Virus record (IMG/VR): IMGVR_UViG_3300047185_000060
Span: 1-29,721 of that record
DNA from: a virus
Strand: one strand, 5' to 3'
DNA: 29,721 nt
A model generated the notes under the pieces. That model was not told the DNA's origin, did no database searches, and saw only the letters and a list, made by a program, of their open reading frames with translations. Shown piece by piece: positions 6,875-14,361 of the stretch. Each line of letters starts with the position of its first letter. The stretch's first letter is position 1. The translations under genes were made by a program, and so were the position numbers.

Positions 6875-7306
6875 TCAAGAGCCTTTAATCTTATTCTCCA
6901 ATTCATCTATCCTTTCTAATAACCAACCCAGGCAAGAAAATGGTAAATCGTCAATTTGCTCACCGGTTCTAAAGCTTCGTTCCGCTTCAACAATTTCCTT
7001 GGCTGCAGAAATGCATAATGGATGTAAGTCTTTTGCATCTGCAATGGAAAGCTGATGAGTGGACTTATTGCCTATTTCAACAAAGCAAACACGCTGCCAC
7101 CATAGGCTTACTCGTTGGAATTTATTTTTCAATTCATCATTGGTCAAAATCTGATCGTCTACCATTCCAAATCCAAGTAAATGAAGAGCTGAATCCCGAA
7201 GTTCCTTTTGTTGTCTATATTCTTCATAATGTTCCTTGCATCGCCCTCCCAGATGTGGTTCATTGAGGCAATCATCAATTATGCAAGTTTTATTTCTTTC
7301 TTTCAT
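6875..7306 (-). CDS. Unknown protein with small N-terminal Cys/His cluster
   Basis: 143 residues. The N-terminus has C-I-I-D-D-C, then GGRCKEH, which could bind a metal ion (CxxxxC...CxxH). The remainder is helical, ending with a coiled-coil-like LERIDELENKIKG. No family recognised. It is the last gene of the accessory group behind the repressor and is followed by a terminator, so it is probably expressed from lysogeny or constitutively with its neighbours. Base composition is AT-rich relative to the phage core genes. Confidence 0.55.
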   Translation of the reverse strand: MKERNKTCIIDDCLNEPHLGGRCKEHYEEYRQQKELRDSALHLLGFGMVDDQILTNDELKNKFQRVSLWWQRVCFVEIGNKSTHQLSIADAKDLHPLCISAAKEIVEAERSFRTGEQIDDLPFSCLGWLLERIDELENKIKGS

Positions 7307-7310
7307 CTAC

Positions 7311-7562
7311 TTATTCTGTGAATTTTGAACCAATTAAATCCTTCATGGTATTACAGCAAGTATTAAAAGTAATCTTCATATTCTCGAAATCTTTCCCTTC
7401 TACAGTAAAATGGGCACTTGTTTTATGGACAGGGCATTTAATGGATTTCACCTTTTCTTCTAATGCTTCTCTCAAATTATATAGGACAAATCCGCGAGTT
7501 GCATCTTCATAGTTGCCAGCTTCTATCTTTTTGCCTGCAATTAAAAAATCTATCTTTAACAT
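7311..7562 (-). CDS. Small unknown protein
   Basis: 83 residues beginning MLKIDFLIAGKKIEAGNYED, with conserved-looking Cys at three positions (IKCPVHKTSAHF and NTCCNTM). AAGGAGGAAAAATG gives a strong ribosome site. It lies five bases before the next gene start in the same direction. There is no membrane segment. Sequence and place suggest an accessory (moron) gene, but no function can be assigned. Confidence 0.55.
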   Translation of the reverse strand: MLKIDFLIAGKKIEAGNYEDATRGFVLYNLREALEEKVKSIKCPVHKTSAHFTVEGKDFENMKITFNTCCNTMKDLIGSKFTE

Positions 7563-7579
7563 TTTTCCTCCTTGAATAT

Positions 7580-8092
7580 TTATATGTTTAATTCTTCGGA
7601 TTTTATAACTAATTTATCCCGCCACTTAGGCATATGCATTCCAAAAAGTCTTCCTTGAAATGATTCAAATTTCTTAATTGTTATAACGCGATTATCTCCT
7701 AATGCTGCGCCACCTTCTACACTCGATATATCTCTTATAAGATCATGTAATAATTCGATGGTGATTGAATCTTCAATTAAACTGCTTAGTAAATAAATTT
7801 TTTTAATAAGTTCTGAATTCTTACGTGCTTTTACACCAGGAAAAAGCTCAACCCCAAAATATCCAGCGTTTATCTTGACGATGCTATCAGCTAATTCATA
7901 CACTTCTGCAATTATAATTCTTTCTTTTTCGTTACATGTTCTTCTTTCCCTCATGTACTCAATACCAGCTAATTCTTCAGTGATATGCGCTAACGCTTTT
8001 GTATGCTTAGCAAGTAAGTAAGTTACCCCGACGAGCACTATTGTGGCAAAAGCTTGTACGGCAATTGAAGCAATCATAATGATTTCAGACAT
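7580..8092 (-). CDS. Membrane-anchored protein of unknown function
   Basis: 170 residues. One N-terminal transmembrane helix (about 5-27) is followed by a cytoplasmic-type helical domain with many charged residues (ITEELAGIEYMRERRTCNEKERIIIAE). This topology resembles phage-encoded exclusion and sensor proteins, but there is no family motif. GGGGAG precedes the start. It belongs to the AT-rich accessory group next to the repressor. Confidence 0.55.
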   Translation of the reverse strand: MSEIIMIASIAVQAFATIVLVGVTYLLAKHTKALAHITEELAGIEYMRERRTCNEKERIIIAEVYELADSIVKINAGYFGVELFPGVKARKNSELIKKIYLLSSLIEDSITIELLHDLIRDISSVEGGAALGDNRVITIKKFESFQGRLFGMHMPKWRDKLVIKSEELNI

Positions 8093-8128
8093 TATAATAT
8101 TCTCCCCAATGCTTCTTATTTTATTTAT

Positions 8129-8650
8129 CTATTTTTTATTCTTAATTGACAATAATAAATGACTGAACTTACCATTATCAAATGTAAATGATATAAGTGT
8201 CGAATCTTTCTTCCAGTACATTAAATCCATTTTACCGATAATTGGAGAATCAAGAACTTTTGTAGGTTGACCATATGCTCTTTCAATTTCTCGCCGACTT
8301 GCGCCTTTTGTTATTTCAGAATCTATTAACATATATTTAGGTTCAAAGCCCCTTGTCTTGAGAAAATGAAAAATAAAACTTCTTACGATACTATCCGCAT
8401 CAACAATGGCTTCTATGCCGTCATTAGAATAACACCAATAAGAACCTAGAGCCGTGTCTTTATATGTATGTTTTTGTTCAGGATTTCCGAAATGCTTTGC
8501 AAATTGAGATATATGTATTCCTAAACGAAAAAATTGGTTCCCTTCTCTAAAACCAATCGTATCGCCTGTGTAAACAATAAAAGCCGGTTGTGATTGTCCA
8601 AAGAGGAATTGTCCAGTAAATAATAGGGATGCAATTATTGTCGTTCTCAT
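8129..8650 (-). CDS. Secreted protein, possibly BamE/OmlA-like fold (lysogenic conversion candidate)
   Basis: 173 residues with a cleavable signal peptide (MRTTIIASLLFTGQFLFGQS, cleavage near residue 18-21). The mature part contains ITKGASRREIERAYGQPTKV, the G-x-S-x-x-x-(I/V)-x-x-x-x-G-x-P pattern common to SmpA/OmlA (BamE) and similar small beta-alpha outer-membrane-associated domains. A second, weaker repeat of the same logic lies earlier (ISQFAKHFGNPEQKHTY). The start overlaps the repressor stop by 4 bases, so it is co-translated with the repressor and should be made in the lysogen. A role at the envelope, such as exclusion, is inference. Confidence 0.6.
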   Translation of the reverse strand: MRTTIIASLLFTGQFLFGQSQPAFIVYTGDTIGFREGNQFFRLGIHISQFAKHFGNPEQKHTYKDTALGSYWCYSNDGIEAIVDADSIVRSFIFHFLKTRGFEPKYMLIDSEITKGASRREIERAYGQPTKVLDSPIIGKMDLMYWKKDSTLISFTFDNGKFSHLLLSIKNKK

Positions 8651-9081
8651 TTCCTTTCCCTCCTTGATTTTGTGGTTTTGTATTTTACCTTTGGCTCTGC
8701 TGCTTTTAAAACAACTTCACTTATTTGGTTATAGATTGTCAGTCTCCTTTTCACTTCCTCCAATGTGGTAACATTTAATTCATGGAGAAAGTCTATAATC
8801 TTAAAATCTTCATCGTTTAGCTTACGAGCTCTGCCGAAAATGCTTTTATCAAATTTCTTATTTATTTCCTCAATAGTCTCTCCCGTCATAAGCCAGGTTA
8901 AATCACAACCAAGAGCACGGAGTTTTTCTTGAGTTCTATTACCAGGGATCCTATCTCCATTGAGATATAAATTAAGATTCTCTGGGGACATCTCAAGTCT
9001 TCTCGCAAATTCGGCCATAGTTTTAAATCTATTACCAAATTTGCGCAATCTAGCTCCTATTTCCACCTTGATGTTCGTCAT
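8647..9081 (-). CDS. Xre/CI-type phage repressor
   Basis: 144 residues. An N-terminal helix-turn-helix (about 20-47: MAEFARRLEMSPENLNLYLNGDR, then the PGNRTQEKLRALG helix) is followed by a short helical C-terminal part and a very basic tail (KYKTTKSRRERK). No LexA-like S24 protease domain is present, so induction would not be by autocleavage. It is divergently arranged from the early genes, with palindromic operators between. It is the expected lysogeny repressor, playing the role of Mu c, though unlike Mu c in sequence. Confidence 0.85.
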   Translation of the reverse strand: MTNIKVEIGARLRKFGNRFKTMAEFARRLEMSPENLNLYLNGDRIPGNRTQEKLRALGCDLTWLMTGETIEEINKKFDKSIFGRARKLNDEDFKIIDFLHELNVTTLEEVKRRLTIYNQISEVVLKAAEPKVKYKTTKSRRERK

Positions 9082-9102
9082 ATTACAATAGTAAGATTCC
9101 GC

Positions 9103-9131
9103 TTGACTTTTACATTATACAATTGTATAAT
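9103..9131 (+). promoter_or_regulatory. Rightward early promoter
   Basis: TTGACT (9103-9108) and TATAAT (9126-9131) are separated by 17 bp, a near-perfect sigma-70-type promoter pointing at the early operon (first gene 9182). The -10 box lies inside the operator palindrome. Confidence 0.85.
9114..9131. promoter_or_regulatory. Operator, 18-bp perfect palindrome
   Basis: ATTATACAATTGTATAAT is a perfect dyad covering the spacer and -10 box of the early promoter. A half-site ATTATACAAT recurs at 9146-9155, and a degenerate one (ATTACAAT) at 9082-9089. Binding by the adjacent HTH repressor is the natural inference. Confidence 0.8.
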
Positions 9132-9145
9132 ATGCCTGTAGAATT

Positions 9146-9173
9146 ATTATACAATAATAGATAATTATGACAA
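9146..9173 (-). promoter_or_regulatory. Leftward repressor promoter
   Basis: On the minus strand TTGTCA (9173-9168) and TATAAT (9151-9146) are 16 bp apart. The -10 overlaps the second operator half-site, so the repressor could regulate its own synthesis. Transcripts would start near 9140 and carry the repressor and the secreted-protein gene. Confidence 0.7.
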
Positions 9174-9181
9174 GATAAACA

Positions 9182-9373
9182 ATGCGAAAACTGAATTCCA
9201 CAAAAATCAAGATCCTGATGCTTCAAAATGGTATTTCAATTGAAGATTTGATGTCTCATTTTGAGGTGGTCCAGTCTGCTGTCTATCATGGGATCTCTGG
9301 TAAACGCATTAATCTTCATTTTAAAATTCTTTCTTATTTAAAATCATGCAAGGCAAAAAGGAAGGCGGCATAG
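9182..9373 (+). CDS. Small HTH protein, Ner/Cro-like
   Basis: 63 residues. A compact helix-turn-helix (KIKILMLQNGISIEDLMSHF-EVVQSAVYHGISGKR) ends in a basic tail KAKRKAA. It is the first gene of the rightward operon, the place of ner in Mu, and likely represses early or repressor transcription. The ribosome site is weak. The same HTH logic (xSA(V/I)...(N/S)G) recurs in the next two genes and in the N-terminus of the MuB-like protein. Confidence 0.75.
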   Translation: MRKLNSTKIKILMLQNGISIEDLMSHFEVVQSAVYHGISGKRINLHFKILSYLKSCKAKRKAA

Positions 9374-9484
9374 TAAATTGATATTTGAATCGCAGTTGAA
9401 TATCACTCCTAAATCAACTTTAAAGCGCCGTAGATGCGGTTGGCTTAACGCCAACTTCTCAATTTGGACATGAGGAAGCCCTTA

Positions 9485-9820
9485 ATGGACATAATGCAAC
9501 AAATGCATATTACCGCATCCGATCTTGTTAAGCAATCCTCCGTTCCAAAATCAGCTGTTTCTCATTTCTTACACAACCGATATAACAAAGCAGGCAAAAA
9601 TAATTGTAAAGCAATTCGAGAAGCCTGTTACCAAATCGGAATATTACAACGACCTAAATCTCGCAAGCCATCTGAGTGTCGAAATTGCGGAACACAATAT
9701 CCTACCAGAAAAATACAAAATGTTCACGCCACTGTAAATGACCGGGTAGAGGGATTTACAAGCCTGGATATTGGGCAAGTATTTCCCTCCGCCGATCAAA
9801 AGGAGAGTTCCAATGCCTGA
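9485..9820 (+). CDS. Small HTH protein with zinc-finger tail broken by a frame change
   Basis: The start at 9485 (MDIMQQMHITASDL) is chosen because GAGGAA lies seven bases before it. Residues 1-40 are an HTH (VPKSAVSHFLHNRYN). Then follows CRNCGTQYPTRK, the first half of a treble-clef-type zinc finger. In this frame the second half is lost and the peptide runs on to 9820. In the -1 frame it continues as NTKCSRHCK and stops at 9741, restoring CxxC...CxxxC. The change would occur at the A5 run at 9709-9713. Either a -1 slip, a recent indel or a sequence error explains this. Likely a DNA-binding regulator. Confidence 0.6.
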   Translation: MDIMQQMHITASDLVKQSSVPKSAVSHFLHNRYNKAGKNNCKAIREACYQIGILQRPKSRKPSECRNCGTQYPTRKIQNVHATVNDRVEGFTSLDIGQVFPSADQKESSNA

Positions 9821-10067
9821 TATTTCTCATTGTAAAATCTGCGGCTGCCAGGATCCAACAGGTCCGTTACCTGAACATTTATCAGATGTGGAAATGCGTA
9901 TAATCGTACAACGGTTTAATTTTTTGATAAAAGAAATCGCAGATAAAATTTCTGTAAGTAAATCCGCAATTGCAACCTCTTTAAATGGTCACATAAAAAG
10001 TAGACCTACGCACATAAAGTTTGAAAAATATCTATTGAAAATCCTTATAGAGAAAAATCATGAATGA
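9813..10067 (+). CDS. Small zinc-binding HTH protein
   Basis: 84 residues from the ATG at 9813, which has AAAGGAGAG seven bases upstream; an in-frame upstream start at 9771 lacks a ribosome site. The N-terminus has CKICGC, a half zinc ribbon, then an HTH (EIADKISVSKSAIATSLNGHIKS). It overlaps the transposase start by 8 bases and is therefore coupled to it. It is the third of three consecutive small HTH genes, likely early regulators or transposition co-factors. Confidence 0.65.
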   Translation: MPDISHCKICGCQDPTGPLPEHLSDVEMRIIVQRFNFLIKEIADKISVSKSAIATSLNGHIKSRPTHIKFEKYLLKILIEKNHE

Positions 10068-11925
10068 CATTGATCTCCCCATAATACCAATACCCAAGAT
10101 CACCGATGAAATTCTAACGCGCGTGAATGCCTTCACTACATTTCTTTCTGTTACTGAAAATATAGAAGAAGCAAAAAAGGGTCTCGCAGAAAAATCAGGA
10201 CTATCATTACCGACGGTCCACTGGTATTTGATCCGGCTTCGAAAACTTTTTAAACTCCCATCACGCGCTCATCTCTCATCGATTTCTAAACATCCACAAC
10301 TGCAGCATGCGCTCGAGTATCTATTCACGCGCAAGGAGAGAAGTGATAAGGCATCACTTGCAAGCGCAAAGAATCTGTCCGTTATAGTTCCGACAAATGG
10401 TGAATTATTGTCCGTTGAAGATTTCTTAAAGTCACTTTACCCACGCGAAGGAGTCAATGCCGCCAGCTGCTATCGCGTCCTCGCTGCTCGATGCTTGAAA
10501 AGACAAGTTGTAAAAACCCCCACGTCTCCCCCTTCACAAGGGGGAGATATAGATGGGGTCGCAATCCTTGCCGATCTTCCGTCTCAGTCTTCAGTCAATC
10601 GCTTCCTCCGTCAATGGAAGAAGGAATGCTTCGCAGTTCAACGCGCACGCACGCGTAAGCATGATTGGGAAACACAACAGCAAGCGTACGTTACGCGTGA
10701 CGTTACTCAATACCAGCCGGGCGAACTTTGGATCGGCGATCATACGGAACTTGATTTTATTGTTATTAACGAGCAGGGGAAACCTGACCGCCGCTGGATC
10801 TCTGCGTTTATAGATATTCGCACCGGGCTTCTTATCGGCTATCATTTATCCTGGCAGCCAAACTCACAAACGATCGCAGCAGCCTTCCGCAATGGGGTTT
10901 TAAGTAATCAGATAAAAGCATTCACCGGCGAGAAATTCGAGCGAGTCAATATCACGAACATTCCTCAGACCGTAATGATGGATAATGGCAAAGATTATCG
11001 CTCAAAATATACCCAGAGAGTATTCGGAAATATAGACTTTGATGATAACGCACGCATCTCTGTCCAGCGAATCACTAAGCTGCATTACACTCAGCCATAT
11101 CACGGACAATCAAAGGCGCAGATGGAGCGATGGTTCGGTTCTATCCAAACGATGCTTAAATACTTGCCGGGCTTCAAAGGCAATCAATACCAGAAGAAGC
11201 CGGACTCGCTGCAAACAGATCTCAAATCCGGAAACATTCTCACTGTCAAACAATTCGATGCAGCCGTCGCAGTCGCAATCAATAGCTATAATAACCGCGT
11301 TCATCGATCGCTCAAAGGCGAAACGCCTCTGCAGAATTACCTCACGCATCAATCACATCAGCGCAGCATCGATATGCGAGTCTTGGATTTCCTGATGATG
11401 AAAGTACAGGGCCGCCGGATCCGGCGATGCCAGGTCACATTACTGAATAGCGAATATTACAGCGAGCAGCTGATGCCGTTCAATGATCAGCTTGCCGATG
11501 TTTATTACGATCCGAACGATCTTGGCTTCATTTCGATTTACGTCAATGGAGATTTTGCTGCCGTCGCAAGCAATAAGGAAATGATCGGTCAGGATGAACG
11601 CGGCTGGCAAAAATTGCTGCATGAACGTAAGACCGGTGAGAAGAAAATGCGTGAAGAGATTGCAGTATTTCGTCAGGGCATTAGCGATCATGATGCGCGA
11701 ATGATGCTCCTGGAAGGCGAGCTGCTCAATATGAATGTTGTGTCGCATGAGATGCTTAAGCAGAACTCATCATCTATTTCAATTATGACCGGACTTGAAT
11801 CGGCAGCAAAACAAAATCAGGAAGAACTCGACCGTGAAAAGCAAATAGCGGAAGTGCATGAGAAACGGAAGAAAGCTAATAAATCAACACTCTCTCTTGT
11901 GGCTGTGAATGAAAAAATAAAATGA
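10060..11925 (+). CDS. Mu A-type DDE transposase
   Basis: 621 residues. An N-terminal HTH region (about 40-75) is followed by a linker, then the RNase-H-like catalytic core: D227 in LWIGDHTELD, D308 in VMMDNGKDY and E356 in QSKAQMERWFG form the DDE triad. The C-terminal part (about 420-490, RRIRRCQVTLLNSEYYSE) fits the Mu-transposase C-terminal beta-barrel domain. A helical, MuB-contacting type tail follows. It cuts the phage ends and joins them to target DNA. Residues 153-167 are encoded by a palindromic element inserted in frame in the linker. It works with the ATPase gene 17 bases downstream. Confidence 0.95.
   Translation: MNDIDLPIIPIPKITDEILTRVNAFTTFLSVTENIEEAKKGLAEKSGLSLPTVHWYLIRLRKLFKLPSRAHLSSISKHPQLQHALEYLFTRKERSDKASLASAKNLSVIVPTNGELLSVEDFLKSLYPREGVNAASCYRVLAARCLKRQVVKTPTSPPSQGGDIDGVAILADLPSQSSVNRFLRQWKKECFAVQRARTRKHDWETQQQAYVTRDVTQYQPGELWIGDHTELDFIVINEQGKPDRRWISAFIDIRTGLLIGYHLSWQPNSQTIAAAFRNGVLSNQIKAFTGEKFERVNITNIPQTVMMDNGKDYRSKYTQRVFGNIDFDDNARISVQRITKLHYTQPYHGQSKAQMERWFGSIQTMLKYLPGFKGNQYQKKPDSLQTDLKSGNILTVKQFDAAVAVAINSYNNRVHRSLKGETPLQNYLTHQSHQRSIDMRVLDFLMMKVQGRRIRRCQVTLLNSEYYSEQLMPFNDQLADVYYDPNDLGFISIYVNGDFAAVASNKEMIGQDERGWQKLLHERKTGEKKMREEIAVFRQGISDHDARMMLLEGELLNMNVVSHEMLKQNSSSISIMTGLESAAKQNQEELDREKQIAEVHEKRKKANKSTLSLVAVNEKIK
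10516..10559. repeat. Palindromic element inserted in frame in the transposase gene
   Basis: The outer arms ACCCC (10516) and GGGGT (to 10559) enclose a perfect 10-bp stem, TCTCCCCCTT / AAGGGGGAGA, with the 3-nt loop CAC. It encodes TPTSPPSQGGDIDGV in the linker between the N-terminal domain and the catalytic core. Composition is unlike the surrounding gene. Confidence 0.85.
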
Positions 11926-11942
11926 TCCTGAAGGAGGGTTAA

Positions 11943-12887
11943 ATGCAACAAAGCAACCGATTATCACTCGTTGAACAATCTCAAATAACTGAGAGCGTTG
12001 AAGAAATAAAAAAGATTCTTCGCTCGCTTCTTGAAGAAAAGGAAATATCCCTACGCGACATTTCTAAATTCACTGGATTCGCGCCGCCGACAATCTCACA
12101 GGCGCTCAGCGGTCAATATGAAGGCGACATAGCAAAATTAGAGGATGCTCTCGCTCGCTTCTATCGTAACTGGGTGGCAAGTAATCTTATTGTTGAGACC
12201 TCCGTTGTAAAGCAAATACATGGAGTGATGGGGCTTGCATGGAAACGCAAACTGATTTGTCAAATTACAGGACATTTTGGAGCTGGGAAATCTAAGGCGA
12301 GTGCAAGATATGTCGCTCTTAATCCCGACACCTCTGCTTACGTCGAATTAGTCTCAACCACCACACCTACATCATTAATGCATCACATTGCGGAATCTCT
12401 GAATATTGAATCTCAGATGGCCGGTTCTCAAGATGATAAACTTTCAGCAATTGTGCGTGCACTGCAGCGCAAACCGAGACAACTCGTGATTGACGAAGCT
12501 GATAATCTACGCCCTAGAACGCTTGCTATTTTAAAAGATATTCATGGCGGTGAAGAATCCGGACGCTGCTCTATCGTCCTTCTCGGTACCGACAGATTAA
12601 AAATATTATTGAGAGATCCAGTGCTCGGATATTTAAGACGGCGAATAACTCTCCAATGCCATGTCGGCGATATTACATTTGATGAAGCGAAGCTAATAAT
12701 GAATTTTTGGCCGAATAAATTAGATAAGGAAGATCTGAAAGAAGCATGGCAGCGCGCATTGCGTAAATACGGTGTCGCAACGATGGTCGCCATTATGGCT
12801 CGATCGTACGATATGATGCAGTACCATTCTAAAAAATATATAGATGACAAATGCCTTGAAGAAGCTTACGATATGGTATTGGATTGA
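11943..12887 (+). CDS. MuB-like AAA+ ATPase (transposition target selection)
   Basis: 314 residues. An N-terminal HTH (DISKFTGFAPPTISQALSGQ, about 39-58) matches the MuB architecture. The AAA+ core has a Walker A GHFGAGKS (110-117) and a Walker B LVIDEAD (181-187), followed by a sensor region and an RRR-type arginine cluster (YLRRRITLQC). A C-terminal helical domain completes it. It would bind DNA as an ATP filament, deliver target DNA and stimulate the transposase, and confer target immunity. AAGGAGGGTTAA precedes the start; the gene follows the transposase by 17 bases. Confidence 0.93.
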   Translation: MQQSNRLSLVEQSQITESVEEIKKILRSLLEEKEISLRDISKFTGFAPPTISQALSGQYEGDIAKLEDALARFYRNWVASNLIVETSVVKQIHGVMGLAWKRKLICQITGHFGAGKSKASARYVALNPDTSAYVELVSTTTPTSLMHHIAESLNIESQMAGSQDDKLSAIVRALQRKPRQLVIDEADNLRPRTLAILKDIHGGEESGRCSIVLLGTDRLKILLRDPVLGYLRRRITLQCHVGDITFDEAKLIMNFWPNKLDKEDLKEAWQRALRKYGVATMVAIMARSYDMMQYHSKKYIDDKCLEEAYDMVLD

Positions 12888-12896
12888 GGAGGAAAT

Positions 12897-13142
12897 ATGT
12901 CAGACAAATTGATTGCTTTAAAGTATGCAAGGGAATTACATGATAAAAGATTCCATGGGCCTGCTGTCGATCCGAGATGCGATATTTCCTGTTCTTTTTT
13001 AAAAGATGCAAGTGAAATAATATTCAAGGCCATGGAAGATACAAAGAGAAGATGCTCAATGATTGCAGAGACTTATCCTGAAGGTTTTGCACTTGGCTCT
13101 AAGATAGCCGTGAAAATAAGAGAATTGGAAATTGTAAAATGA
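12897..13142 (+). CDS. Small unknown protein
   Basis: 81 residues, mixed charge, with a Cys-containing centre (DPRCDISCSF) and a helical C-terminus. GAGGAAAT precedes the start. It lies between MuB and GemA, overlapping GemA by ATGA, so it belongs to the early operon. No family recognised and no membrane segment. Confidence 0.6.
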   Translation: MSDKLIALKYARELHDKRFHGPAVDPRCDISCSFLKDASEIIFKAMEDTKRRCSMIAETYPEGFALGSKIAVKIRELEIVK

Positions 13143-13597
13143 CACGCAATTCTCTCATACAACGCATCCACACATTGAAGCGCGATCTCTCGCTCGATGA
13201 TGAAATGTACCGGACCATCCTTGAATCCATCGCAGGCAAGCGCAGTTGTAAAGACATCGATGATGAATATTTAAATCTCATTTATCAAACGCTTAATAAT
13301 CAATTCCAAAAGACAGTTCAGACCCGGGTCCGTAAGAATGTGCAGCTCCAAAAGAAGATCTCGAAACTCGGCTTTCTGCTCAATTGGAATTGGAAACGCA
13401 TCTCAGAGTTTTGTTATCAACAAATCAACAAAAAATCAACGCAGAACTGCAGCGCAGCAGAGCTGAATAAAATTATCAACGGCATGGTCGCGATCATCAA
13501 CGATAAGCTGGCAGCCGGCAAAATCGAATTGTCACCCAAAGACCTGCAGGATTTTCTGTATTACACTCAAACCCATAAATCGAAGGAGGCAGCATGA
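13139..13597 (+). CDS. gemA: GemA/gp16-like early protein (DUF1018)
   Basis: 152 residues of the DUF1018 family. The N-terminal signature is clear: IQRIHTLKRDLSLDDEMYRTILESIAGK-RSCKDIDDEYL, with the typical YR.iL....G..S pattern. In Mu, GemA is an early protein reported to change host gene expression and DNA topology. Here it follows MuB closely, as in other Mu-like phages, which supports the family placement. It overlaps its neighbours on both sides by 4 bases. Confidence 0.85.
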   Translation: MTRNSLIQRIHTLKRDLSLDDEMYRTILESIAGKRSCKDIDDEYLNLIYQTLNNQFQKTVQTRVRKNVQLQKKISKLGFLLNWNWKRISEFCYQQINKKSTQNCSAAELNKIINGMVAIINDKLAAGKIELSPKDLQDFLYYTQTHKSKEAA

Positions 13598-13941
13598 TCA
13601 AGGCATTATTTGGTTTAAGTTTCGCATTCGCACTCTGCTATTGGATATATAAACTCCTGGATGCAAAACGGGAACCCGATGAGAATCTCCGCCTCGCAGA
13701 ACTTCGCGAGGAAATCTATCTCTATCCTTTCAATACCGAATTAAAGAGGTTGAATGCTCTCTATGAATCGAGGGGAAGAATATTATATCAGTTGCGAGAT
13801 CTTATTCCGGAGGAGAAAAGACGGCAATTCATCCAGGATAGAATCATTCTTGCCCGCGAGATTGCCCGGCTCACAATAGAAGAAGCCGATATTGTCAGTG
13901 ACTTTGAAATAATCCAACAACCATTCATTCAACAACCGTAG
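13594..13941 (+). CDS. Membrane-anchored coiled-coil protein
   Basis: 115 residues. One N-terminal transmembrane helix (about 2-21) is followed by a long charged helical domain to residue 105. The last residues (IIQQPFIQQP) are encoded next to a palindromic repeat that begins at the stop codon, so the C-terminus may have been altered by its insertion. It starts in a 4-base overlap with gemA. No family recognised. Confidence 0.6.
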   Translation: MIKALFGLSFAFALCYWIYKLLDAKREPDENLRLAELREEIYLYPFNTELKRLNALYESRGRILYQLRDLIPEEKRRQFIQDRIILAREIARLTIEEADIVSDFEIIQQPFIQQP

Positions 13942-13964
13942 GGGCGCATCGCATGCGCCCTGGA
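13937..13964. repeat. Short palindromic repeat, GGGCGCA/TGCGCCC family, copy 2
   Basis: A 7-bp stem, GGGCGCA (13942-13948) with TGCGCCC (13954-13960), with the same CGTAG and CTGGA flanks as the copy at 2375-2404. It overlaps the stop codon of the upstream gene and lies just before the ribosome site of the next. Confidence 0.75.
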
Positions 13965-13973
13965 AAGGAATTT

Positions 13974-14336
13974 ATGAACAATATTTTAAATCAATACGCG
14001 AGGCATTATATCGCAATGAAAGCGCAGGAAAAAATCTGTGCCGATCTCAGTAAACAAGTCATTCGTGAGCTGAGAAAGACCGAAGGCGGCGCCGTTGTCG
14101 ATGGCATCGAGCTGCACATCTCAAATAAAGTCTCGCGCACGTACGCGCCGGACATCCAAGCATGCCTCGATGAACTGAACTTCAAAATCGACGAGCAGAA
14201 AAAGATCGCCGAGGACGCCTGCAAGGTGACACAAAAAACGATTCCGTTCGTGAAAGGATTTATCCCTAAAGCAACGGCGAAGCAAGTGCTCGCGCGCGTG
14301 AGCGATTATGCAAAACATTTCGGTATCAAATCATAG
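13974..14336 (+). CDS. Unknown helical early protein
   Basis: 120 residues from the ATG at 13974, which has GGAAAGGAA four bases before it; the in-frame upstream start at 13953 lies in the palindromic repeat and is unlikely. The protein is helical, with a central segment AVVDGIELHISNKVSRTYAPD and a basic C-terminus. It sits where Mu-like phages often carry Gam or similar DNA-end proteins, but no Gam signature is seen, so I leave it unassigned. A 12-bp palindrome GGGCATATGCCC follows the stop. Confidence 0.6.
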   Translation: MNNILNQYARHYIAMKAQEKICADLSKQVIRELRKTEGGAVVDGIELHISNKVSRTYAPDIQACLDELNFKIDEQKKIAEDACKVTQKTIPFVKGFIPKATAKQVLARVSDYAKHFGIKS

Positions 14337-14361
14337 GGCATATGCCCGGAAGGAGGTTTTT

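Noticed and set aside
9709-9715. Canonical X-XXY-YYZ slippery heptamer in the zinc-finger gene
   Set aside because: The A-site codon would mispair after the slip, so only P-site slippage or an indel remains possible.
13974-14336. Mu Gam-like DNA-end-binding protein
   Set aside because: The position fits, but the protein lacks the Gam pattern; left as unknown.
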